The position numbers were made by a program, and so were the translations under genes. Under the pieces are notes generated by a model. That model did not search any database. It worked only from the letters and a program-made list of their open reading frames with translations, and was not told the origin of the DNA. Source: an uncultured Sphingobacteriales bacterium (lineage in GTDB: Bacteria > Bacteroidota > Bacteroidia > Chitinophagales > Chitinophagaceae). From it: a stretch of 8,417 bases of DNA. This document shows, in pieces, positions 1 through 5,161 of this stretch; within the stretch, counting starts at the first letter, position 1; every line of letters starts with the position of its first letter. The DNA lies in NCBI GenBank assembly GCA_946887085.1, contig CAMPKG010000139.1, forward strand, positions 1 through 8,417, read 5' to 3'.

Positions 1-769
1 ACATGTAGGTAAGGCCGCGGATAAAAATGATCGCCACAACGGTGATCACAAATCCAACCCAGCGATTTCGTTTCCTGGTCAGGTAAATAGTTACCAGCTG
101 CAACCAAACTATTGTGCTTAACAACGCAGCAGCAAGCATCCACAGCAGCACCCTCCCCGGCAACCAGACAGGTTTCGCTTCAGGAAAAGACAGGTAAAAC
201 ATTGGCTTGCCCGATGCGTTCCTCACCTCGTAGCTACCGGGCTGCTTTCTTGACAATACTTCGGTAGCTATCGGTATGTAGGGTTGTGCTTCAAAATGAG
301 AGCGCAGGTAATTGTTCTCAAACGCATATTTATGTACGACAGCAAATAATACAGTCAGCTTTCTCGCACTGTCCGCGCCTGGTACCGTTACACACCGCTT
401 GATAAAACTACCGCGGTCATTCTTCTCCAGTTTTGTACCAACATATCTGCCGTTGCAATCCGCGAGCATCTCGTTGGTGTTCCAGAATACCAGCCCCCGG
501 CTGTCGTAGCCGTAAACATAAAACGGCAATGCAGTTATCCTCTGGATATCATCTTCTGTAGGCTTTTCGGAAAATAGCCGGTCAATTACCGCTTCATCTT
601 CCAGCAGATCTGCAAGATGGTCTTCCTTGCTTTGAAGATTTCGTTCGATGGCTGAAGCCATCTTTGCAGGAGTAACTTCCTGATTCTTGGAATGAAAGCG
701 GAATATCGCTACTGCCCACAGCAGTATGCTGAGAAATAACCAACCCCTGTATGGATACCGTTTGAACAC
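1..769 (-). CDS. Membrane protein, probable sensor histidine kinase N-terminus (partial)
   Basis: The reading frame is open from a GTG at 769 to the left edge (256 codons), so the C-terminus is missing. It starts 6 bp after the mazG stop. An in-frame TAA overlaps that stop region, so GTG is the furthest possible start, and it keeps the first hydrophobic helix. The visible order is a short N-terminal membrane segment (about residues 9-22), a mixed polar region of about 170 residues that would be periplasmic (it includes FYVYGYDSRGLVFWNT), a second membrane helix (about 206-228), and a third near the edge (about 233-252, ending IRGLTYM). A transmembrane-flanked sensor region of this size resembles the input half of Bacteroidota sensor kinases, but no kinase motif lies inside the window. 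The kinase call is therefore inference; another membrane protein is possible. It is probably co-transcribed with ubiX and mazG. Confidence 0.6.
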   Translation of the reverse strand, partial: MFKRYPYRGWLFLSILLWAVAIFRFHSKNQEVTPAKMASAIERNLQSKEDHLADLLEDEAVIDRLFSEKPTEDDIQRITALPFYVYGYDSRGLVFWNTNEMLADCNGRYVGTKLEKNDRGSFIKRCVTVPGADSARKLTVLFAVVHKYAFENNYLRSHFEAQPYIPIATEVLSRKQPGSYEVRNASGKPMFYLSFPEAKPVWLPGRVLLWMLAAALLSTIVWLQLVTIYLTRKRNRWVGFVITVVAIIFIRGLTYM

Positions 770-775
770 TAATTA

Positions 776-1540
776 TTATTCCGATTGTTTGGCCTGGTTC
801 CACAAGGCGTCCATTTCTTCCAGGCTCATATCGTTCAGCGACTTGCCTTGCCCTGCAGCCAGTGTTTCGATGAACTGGAACCTGCGAATGAATTTTTTGT
901 TGGTAAGCTCCAGCGCCTGCTCGGGATCTACTTTTGCAAAGCGTGCATAGTTCACCAAAGCAAACATCACATCGCCAAATTCATCCTCTATCTTGCTCGT
1001 ATCATTTGATGCGACTGCTTCGTACAACTCAGCTATTTCTTCATCTACTTTCTCTTTTACCTGGTCTATATGATCCCACTCGAAACCAACCTGCTTTGTT
1101 TTTTCCTGTAGGCGCAAGGCTTTAATCATCGCGGGCATCGAGGGAGGTATTCCACTGAGTATCGACTTCTTTCCTTCCTTCAATTTCAGCAGCTCCCAGT
1201 TCTGCTTCACCTGCTCCTCGTTGTCTACCTGTACATCGCTGTAAATATGGGGATGGCGAGATACCAGTTTATTGCAAACAGTTTCTATGACGTCGCCAAA
1301 ACTAAACTCGCCTTTCTCAGTACCTATCTTACTGTAAAATACTATGTGCAGCAGCAGGTCGCCCAGCTCTTCTTTTAGGTGCTGCCAGTTCTCTTCCGCG
1401 ATGGTGTCCGCCAACTCATAAACCTCTTCTAATGTTTGTAACCTGAGTGTTTGGATCGTCTGCTTTTTGTCCCAGGGGCAACGCTCCCTGAGTTCATCCA
1501 TGATCGTCAGCAACCTTTCTATCGACTTCGAATATTCCAT
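776..1540 (-). CDS. mazG: Nucleoside triphosphate pyrophosphohydrolase MazG
   Basis: This 254-residue protein is the usual full length for two-domain MazG, an all-alpha enzyme that hydrolyses (d)NTPs to NMPs and pyrophosphate in the cytoplasm and so removes aberrant nucleotides. The N-terminal domain has the family signature CPWDKKQT (21-28) followed by the metal-binding pattern EEVYE (38-42) ... EELGD (57-61). RHPHIY (95-100) follows. The second domain repeats the pattern with DEEIAEL (166-172) and EDEFGD (185-190), the acidic residues that bind magnesium. The ATG at 1540 was chosen because homology begins at MEYSKSIERLL. An in-frame ATG at 1639 would overlap the end of ubiX and add residues unlike MazG. 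It lies 19 bp after ubiX and 6 bp before the next gene, so the three are likely one transcript. Family members sometimes affect ppGpp or stress survival; nothing here shows which role applies. Confidence 0.95.
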   Translation of the reverse strand: MEYSKSIERLLTIMDELRERCPWDKKQTIQTLRLQTLEEVYELADTIAEENWQHLKEELGDLLLHIVFYSKIGTEKGEFSFGDVIETVCNKLVSRHPHIYSDVQVDNEEQVKQNWELLKLKEGKKSILSGIPPSMPAMIKALRLQEKTKQVGFEWDHIDQVKEKVDEEIAELYEAVASNDTSKIEDEFGDVMFALVNYARFAKVDPEQALELTNKKFIRRFQFIETLAAGQGKSLNDMSLEEMDALWNQAKQSE

Positions 1541-1559
1541 GCTACAATTTAATCGATAA

Positions 1560-2120
1560 TTATTCCCCTTCCTGCCATTTATAACTATTGAACGAAAGGC
1601 CAGCAAGATGCAGTACGCGATGAATGACCGTATTTGCAACTTCTTCGATCGTTGCCGGCCGATTGTAAAATGATGGTGTCGCCGGACAGATGATACCGCC
1701 GGCTTCAGTTATCGTCGTCATGTTACGGAGCTGGATGAGGTTGTAGGGCGTCTCCCGCACTACGCAGATCAGCTTGCGGCGCTCTTTGAGCATTACATCT
1801 GCTGCGCGTGTCACCAGATCATTGCTAATGCCGCCGGCTATGCGCCCGACCATGCCCATGCTGCACGGACATATGATAAGCGCCTGATATGAAGAGCTGC
1901 CGCTGGCGAACGGAGCCATGAAATCGTTCTTCTGCCACACCTTGAATGGCAGCGAGCTATAATCTGTGTTGCCCAACTCATGCTCCCAAACGGTAAAGGC
2001 ATTGTCGCTCCAAACCACGCCGACTTCCTCCACCTGGCTCTTCAATTGCACCAGGCTCTCGAGCAGAAGTTTAGCATAGATCGACCCGCTTGCACCGGTA
2101 ACCGCAACGGCTATTTTCAT
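1560..2120 (-). CDS. ubiX: Flavin prenyltransferase UbiX
   Basis: This 186-residue protein matches the UbiX/Pad1 family in length and motifs. The family joins dimethylallyl phosphate to reduced FMN, making the prenylated flavin needed by UbiD-type decarboxylases. Visible motifs are the N-terminal flavin-binding loop TGASGSIYAKLLL (8-20), the conserved serine region VWSDNA (36-41), CPCSMGMVGRIAGGISNDL (84-102), the basic helix TRAADVMLKERRKL (104-117), VVRETPYNL (120-128) and PATPSFYNRP (146-155). RETP and the late tyrosine region are typical phosphate and substrate contacts. It is the first gene of the leftward group ubiX-mazG-membrane protein, with a good -7 element 26 bp upstream. No ubiD is visible in the window, so the partner enzyme must be encoded elsewhere. 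It was historically annotated as 3-octaprenyl-4-hydroxybenzoate carboxy-lyase, but the family itself makes the cofactor. Confidence 0.94.
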   Translation of the reverse strand: MKIAVAVTGASGSIYAKLLLESLVQLKSQVEEVGVVWSDNAFTVWEHELGNTDYSSLPFKVWQKNDFMAPFASGSSSYQALIICPCSMGMVGRIAGGISNDLVTRAADVMLKERRKLICVVRETPYNLIQLRNMTTITEAGGIICPATPSFYNRPATIEEVANTVIHRVLHLAGLSFNSYKWQEGE

Positions 2121-2146
2121 ACATTATAATTATAGCAAGATATTAA

Positions 2147-2154
2147 CAAAGCTA
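2147..2154 (-). promoter_or_regulatory. Promoter -7 element for ubiX operon
   Basis: On the minus strand this reads TAGCTTTG, an exact match to the Bacteroidota -7 consensus TAnnTTTG, 26 bp before the ubiX ATG. There is no clear TTTG -33 box at the expected distance, so strength is uncertain. It lies in the 75-bp divergent spacer shared with the thioredoxin-like gene. Confidence 0.55.
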
Positions 2155-2168
2155 CATGGAAATAATCG

Positions 2169-2176
2169 TAAATTCG
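2169..2176 (+). promoter_or_regulatory. Possible -7 element for the thioredoxin-like gene
   Basis: TAAATTCG matches TAnnTTTG at all but one position and ends 19 bp before the ATG at 2196. No convincing -33 element is seen, so this is only a candidate. Confidence 0.28.
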
Positions 2177-2195
2177 TGGTGCTTAATATTCATGT

Positions 2196-2759
2196 ATGAA
2201 ACGTGTATTGTTACTGGTATTGGCTGTGATAGCTATGAGCCCGGCGTTTGCCGGCGAAGGCAATAAAAAGAAATCTCCTGCTGCAAACTCCATCAACTGG
2301 ATGACCTGGGACGAGGTACAAACAGCGATGAAGAAGAAACCCAAAAAAGTCTGGGTAGATATATATACCGACTGGTGCGGCTGGTGCAAGGTGATGGATA
2401 AAAAAACCTTCAGCCATCCCGAGGTGATCAAATACATGAACGACAACTTCTACGCAGTTAAATTCAACTCAGAGAAGGATGACAATATCCGCTTCCGTGG
2501 CAAGATGTATAGCATCAAACCTGAGAACAAAGTGAACGATCTCGCCATCGAACTGCTGCGCGGACAACTAAGCTATCCAACCTTCGTGTTCATGGAAGAG
2601 AATTTCCAGAACCCGATACCGGTGCCCGGTTACCAACCTGCTCCCCAACTGCAAATGATACTCACCTACCTGAAAGAGGAAAAGTATAAAACCGTGCAGT
2701 TCGAAGACTATCAAAAGACCTACGTGCCCACCTGGAAAGAAGAGGTAGCGCAGAACTAG
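2196..2759 (+). CDS. Exported thioredoxin-like protein
   Basis: This 187-residue protein has a Sec signal peptide (KR followed by a hydrophobic run, likely cleavage after SPAFA, residue 19), so it should act in the periplasm. The mature part has a thioredoxin fold. The strand VWVDIYTDW leads into the active site WCGWCK (Cys61 and Cys64), and the conserved cis-proline is in LSYPTFVF (Pro128). This places it in the thioredoxin-like/DUF255-related group common in Bacteroidota. CGWC differs from the CGPC of classical thioredoxin, so reductase and disulfide-forming roles are both open. About 60 residues separate the CxxC from the cis-Pro, longer than in thioredoxin itself. The ATG at 2196 gives the signal peptide directly; a nearby ATG at 2192 is in another frame. 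The stop overlaps that of nth. Supplying electrons to the lipoprotein MsrB nearby is a reasonable but unproven idea. Confidence 0.88.
   Translation: MKRVLLLVLAVIAMSPAFAGEGNKKKSPAANSINWMTWDEVQTAMKKKPKKVWVDIYTDWCGWCKVMDKKTFSHPEVIKYMNDNFYAVKFNSEKDDNIRFRGKMYSIKPENKVNDLAIELLRGQLSYPTFVFMEENFQNPIPVPGYQPAPQLQMILTYLKEEKYKTVQFEDYQKTYVPTWKEEVAQN
2756..2759. other. CTAG shared by two convergent stop codons
   Basis: The palindrome CTAG supplies TAG to the plus-strand thioredoxin-like gene (2757-2759) and TAG to minus-strand nth (2758-2756). The two coding regions therefore overlap tail-to-tail with no room for a terminator between them. Confidence 0.9.
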
Positions 2760-3418
2760 GCTTTCCCTTCCACAATATATTTCATATCGGTCTGGTAAAA
2801 CTTACAGACCGGCTTTAGCCCGCACTCCTCGCATTTAGGTCTGCGGGCTACGCATATATAGCGGCCGTGCAGTATCAGCCAATGGTGTGCTTTGTGCACT
2901 AATCCGGTTGGTATGTATTTCAGCAGCTGCATTTCTGTTTGCAGCGGCGTTTTTGCATTGGTCGTCAGCCCTATCCTTGCCGAAACCCGGAACACATGTG
3001 TATCCACCGCCATGTTGGGCTGGTTGAATATTACTGACGTGATCACGTTCGCCGTCTTCCTGCCCACACCGGGCAACTCCACTAATTCCTCCACTGTCGA
3101 TGGAATTTCCCCATTATACTTTTCCATCAGCATCTTGCTCATGCCCATCAGGTGGCGGGTCTTGTTGTTGGCAAAGCTGATACTGCGGATGAGTGGTTCT
3201 ATGTCATCGAACTCCGCTTTCGACATTTGTTCCACAGTCGGGAAGCGCTCGAACAACCGTGGTGTTACCATGTTCACCCGCTTATCTGTGCACTGGGCGG
3301 AGAGGATAACAGCTACCAGCAGTTCATAAGGATCTTCATAGTTCAGTTCCGTTTCGGCGACGGGCATGTTCTTCTCAAACCAGTCGATAACGAAGGCAAA
3401 CCGTTCTTTTTTGGTCAT
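2756..3418 (-). CDS. nth: Endonuclease III (DNA glycosylase/AP lyase)
   Basis: This 220-residue cytoplasmic base-excision repair enzyme removes oxidised pyrimidines and nicks abasic sites. Family residues are all present. The helix-hairpin-helix is LPGVGRKTANV (115-125) with catalytic Lys121, the catalytic aspartate is Asp139 in AVDTHVFRV, and the C-terminal [4Fe-4S] loop has Cys189, Cys196, Cys199 and Cys205 with the canonical C-x6-C-x2-C-x5-C spacing. Length and numbering nearly equal the E. coli enzyme (211 residues, Lys120/Asp138). AQCTDKRVN (41-49) is also characteristic. It begins 14 bp after the msrB stop, so it is probably the second gene of an msrB-nth transcript. Its stop codon shares the CTAG at 2756-2759 with the convergent thioredoxin-like gene. 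Nothing looks damaged. Confidence 0.97.
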   Translation of the reverse strand: MTKKERFAFVIDWFEKNMPVAETELNYEDPYELLVAVILSAQCTDKRVNMVTPRLFERFPTVEQMSKAEFDDIEPLIRSISFANNKTRHLMGMSKMLMEKYNGEIPSTVEELVELPGVGRKTANVITSVIFNQPNMAVDTHVFRVSARIGLTTNAKTPLQTEMQLLKYIPTGLVHKAHHWLILHGRYICVARRPKCEECGLKPVCKFYQTDMKYIVEGKA

Positions 3419-3432
3419 GGTTCGCTAAACTA

Positions 3433-3954
3433 CTATTTGTTCTCCTCCGGCTCAAACTCCAGCACGGCGGAGTTCATGCAGAAACGCTTGTGCGTAGGTG
3501 GTGGACCATCGTCGAAGATATGACCGAGATGTGAATCGCAGCGCCCGCAGGTTACCTCTGTGCGAACCATACCATGCGAGTTGTCAGGGATATAGTTGAC
3601 GCTATTCGGGCGGATGGTTTCGTAAAAGCTGGGCCATCCGCAGCTGCTGGCAAATTTCGCATCGCTTTTGAACAGTGGATTGCCACAAACCGCGCAATAA
3701 TACATCCCCAGCACATCGGTCTTCCAATATTTCCCGGTAAAAGCCCATTCTGTTTCTCCCTCACGGCCCACGGCGTAGACCTCTTTGGGCAGTATCTTCT
3801 TCCACTCCTCGTTGCTCACGGTAAGATGCGTAGTGTCGGTACGCGAATAGTATGGATTGTTTTTATGCTCTTCGTTCATCGGATCTGCTTTTTGTGCGTT
3901 GGTGCAGCTGGTGAAAACTAACAGTGATACAAGAATAATGCTCAGTCGGCGCAT
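3433..3954 (-). CDS. msrB: Peptide-methionine (R)-S-oxide reductase, lipoprotein form
   Basis: This 173-residue protein reduces the R form of methionine sulfoxide in proteins. The N-terminus MRRLSIILVSLLVFTSC is a lipoprotein signal with a lipobox ending at Cys17, so the mature enzyme should be membrane-anchored in the envelope. The MsrB domain covers about 46-168. Zinc ligands are CAVC (Cys87, Cys90) and CGRC (Cys136, Cys139). The substrate-binding stretch is CGWPSFYE, with Cys105 at the usual resolving position. HLGHIFDDGP (142-151) is conserved, and RFCMNSAVL holds catalytic Cys159. All key residues are present. It is likely first in an msrB-nth transcript. An electron donor is needed to recycle the cysteines; the exported thioredoxin-like protein encoded about 0.7 kb away is a candidate. 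The ATG at 3954 is supported by the signal peptide starting there. Confidence 0.95.
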   Translation of the reverse strand: MRRLSIILVSLLVFTSCTNAQKADPMNEEHKNNPYYSRTDTTHLTVSNEEWKKILPKEVYAVGREGETEWAFTGKYWKTDVLGMYYCAVCGNPLFKSDAKFASSCGWPSFYETIRPNSVNYIPDNSHGMVRTEVTCGRCDSHLGHIFDDGPPPTHKRFCMNSAVLEFEPEENK

Positions 3955-3990
3955 GGCAATTTAGTTAATTGATACCTTATTACTAACGTA

Positions 3991-3998
3991 CAAAGTTC
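3991..3998 (-). promoter_or_regulatory. Possible -7 element for msrB-nth
   Basis: The minus strand reads GAACTTTG, matching the TTTG end and the second A of TAnnTTTG but not the first T. It lies 36 bp before the msrB ATG, a normal leader length. No TTTG box is seen about 20 bp further upstream, so confidence is limited. Confidence 0.35.
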
Positions 3999-4293
3999 CG
4001 CAACGGATTTGCTCATCCTTGTTAACCTTTACCAAAATCCTCACTTGCGTGTTTTTTACTTACGTTTTGTTTTTCAATGGGTTAGAGGGCGTTCGTGTTA
4101 ATCTATGTTAATCGCATTTGAGTAATTATTACCAACTGAACTTATTCGGCTTGTAACCCAAAATTGTTAGTTGTAACATCGGGTTTTGCATAGTGGTTAT
4201 TTTTCATGTGGTAGTATTTTCAAGGGTTTCGGCGATTTGAATTGTTAGTTTTTGTTGAGTGAAAATGCTGGTTTGCGTTTTCCAACAATCCAC

Positions 4294-4376
4294 CCCCGTT
4301 ACTCGCTCCCGCATTAAGCGGGACAGGCAGCGGGGACATGTAACCGGTGTCCCTCAAGGAGGAGGAAACTCGTAAC
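4294..4376. repeat. GC-rich island with nested inverted repeats, possible interspersed repeat
   Basis: Inside an AT-rich spacer this stretch is abruptly GC-rich and can fold locally. TCCCGC (4307-4312) pairs with GCGGGA (4318-4323) across a 5-base loop. GGGACA (4333-4338) pairs with TGTCCC (4348-4353) across 9 bases. GTTAC (4298-4302) pairs with GTAAC (4372-4376), enclosing both. Similar GC-rich blocks recur between genes in Bacteroidota from my recollection, so an interspersed repeat is more likely than a unique RNA, but copy number cannot be seen from one window. Confidence 0.4.
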
Positions 4377-4416
4377 AAGGACCGGGAATAAATTTTCAAT
4401 CGTTTCCATAGCAAAC

Positions 4417-4462
4417 TTGTCAGAACCTCGGATTAATCACGATTAATCTGAGGTTCTGACAA
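4417..4462. repeat. Long near-perfect hairpin (22-bp arms, 2-base loop)
   Basis: Arms 4417-4438 and 4441-4462 are reverse complements except for one G/T pair (4430 against 4449), which would still be G-U in RNA. The inner eight bases of each arm, GATTAATC, are themselves palindromic, so the centre is also a direct repeat. No T-run follows on either strand, and no gene ends here because the flanking genes diverge. An intrinsic terminator is therefore unlikely. A small dispersed palindrome (REP or MITE-like) or a protein-binding cruciform fits better. The closest gene is the lipoprotein, whose -33 box begins 17 bp downstream. Confidence 0.75.
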
Positions 4463-4479
4463 TAACAAAAATACGAAAA

Positions 4480-4511
4480 TTTGTTCATATCAGCAAAGCT
4501 GTATATCTTTA
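4480..4511 (+). promoter_or_regulatory. Promoter of the unrecognised lipoprotein gene
   Basis: A -33 box TTTG (4480-4483) and a -7 box TATCTTTA (4504-4511; seven of eight match TAnnTTTG) are separated by 20 bp, the ideal Bacteroidota spacing. Transcription would begin at about 4515-4517, almost on the ATG at 4517, implying a very short leader or a leaderless message if that start is right. Confidence 0.6.
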
Positions 4512-4516
4512 GAAAG

Positions 4517-5098
4517 ATGCGGTGTTTGCTTTCCATATTCGTCTTAACGGTGATGATCTTTTCATCGTGCCAGGAGAAGGGCAGCCCCTATGCTAAAGAT
4601 GCGAAGACACCCAAACACTCAGAAGAGTTTAAAGCAGGGCTACGGGGGTACAACAAAAAAGTGAAGCTGGTTAAAAATTACCTGGTAAGCGAGGGTGACA
4701 CAGTGATGTTTCCGGAATACCTGGCGCTGGGTAAGGATTATGTACTGAAAGGTTCCCGCAACGATACCGGTTACCAGCTAACGCTGAACCGCGTTAACCT
4801 CACTTCGCTCGATTATTCCGTTGTCATCATCAATAAAGGAGGTGAAACACTGGGCGAAGTAGAAGGGCAGGCAGATATTTATCATTTATTTTTTCTAGGG
4901 GCCGAGACTTTTGAAGATGAGCAGGGTAACGCCTATTTAGCGGATATCTACGGCGATCATAAAAACAATTGTCACCTGAAAATTTTACTTGCTGAAGAAA
5001 ACGGGATACTTGTGGTCGATCTCTGGAGGGGTGAATGTACCAGCCCCGAGGCAGTGACGATACAAAATGCGCCCGTGCTGCGGAGCAATTTTAAATAG
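4517..5098 (+). CDS. Unrecognised lipoprotein
   Basis: I do not recognise the family of this 193-residue protein. The N-terminus MRCLLSIFVLTVMIFSSC is a lipoprotein signal with the acceptor at Cys18, so the mature protein should sit in the periplasm or outer membrane. After a charged linker (QEKGSPYAKDAKTPKH), the body (about 45-190) looks rich in beta strands, for example YQLTLNRV, YSVVIIN, LKILLAEENGILVVDLW. Two cysteines remain in the mature domain (152 and 174) and could form a disulfide. The ATG at 4517 is preferred over a TTG at 4481, because the latter would put 12 extra residues before the signal and lies inside the promoter. The next gene begins 63 bp downstream with no clear terminator between, so it may be co-transcribed with the APP1-like protein. 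Codon use looks like that of its neighbours. Confidence 0.82.
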   Translation: MRCLLSIFVLTVMIFSSCQEKGSPYAKDAKTPKHSEEFKAGLRGYNKKVKLVKNYLVSEGDTVMFPEYLALGKDYVLKGSRNDTGYQLTLNRVNLTSLDYSVVIINKGGETLGEVEGQADIYHLFFLGAETFEDEQGNAYLADIYGDHKNNCHLKILLAEENGILVVDLWRGECTSPEAVTIQNAPVLRSNFK

Positions 5099-5161
5099 TG
5101 GATGGGATAGCACTCCCCGGCTGGTGTGATATTTGAGCAGGCTCAGCGCAACCATCCTGCT

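Larger units (their letters stand above)
3955..4516. other. Gene-poor spacer between divergent genes msrB and the lipoprotein
   Basis: No credible gene is present in these 562 bases. The part at 3955-4290 is AT-rich and carries the msrB leader and promoter candidate, two copies of GTTAATC ten bases apart (4097-4103, 4107-4113), and an 11-base direct repeat AATTGTTAGTT (4162-4172 and 4240-4250). The part at 4293-4380 is a GC-rich island with several small stems. A long hairpin follows at 4417-4462, then the lipoprotein promoter. An open frame at 4220-4414 (minus) crosses the island but looks non-coding. Confidence 0.7.

Noticed and set aside
1541..1639. Longer N-terminus for mazG from an ATG at 1639
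   Set aside because: It would overlap the ubiX C-terminus by 80 bases, and the added residues do not resemble MazG, whose homology begins at the ATG at 1540.
2892..3329. Plus-strand open frame of 145 codons inside nth
   Set aside because: It is antisense to a complete, fully conserved endonuclease III and is explained as its shadow.
4371..4380. CGTAACAAGG, identical to a conserved stretch near the 3' end of 16S rRNA
   Set aside because: Only ten bases match; the flanks do not follow 16S rRNA and no anti-Shine-Dalgarno sequence follows. It is best seen as chance or part of the GC-rich repeat.
4220..4414. Minus-strand open frame of 64 codons
   Set aside because: It crosses the GC-rich island with its inverted repeats, has low-complexity composition, lacks a promoter and resembles translated intergenic repeat rather than a protein.
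4417..4462. The long hairpin as an intrinsic transcription terminator
   Set aside because: No T-run follows on either strand, and neither flanking gene ends toward it.
5126..5161. GTG start for the APP1-like protein
   Set aside because: It overlaps a possible -7 element and adds residues with no recognisable role; the ATG at 5162 gives a normal N-terminus.
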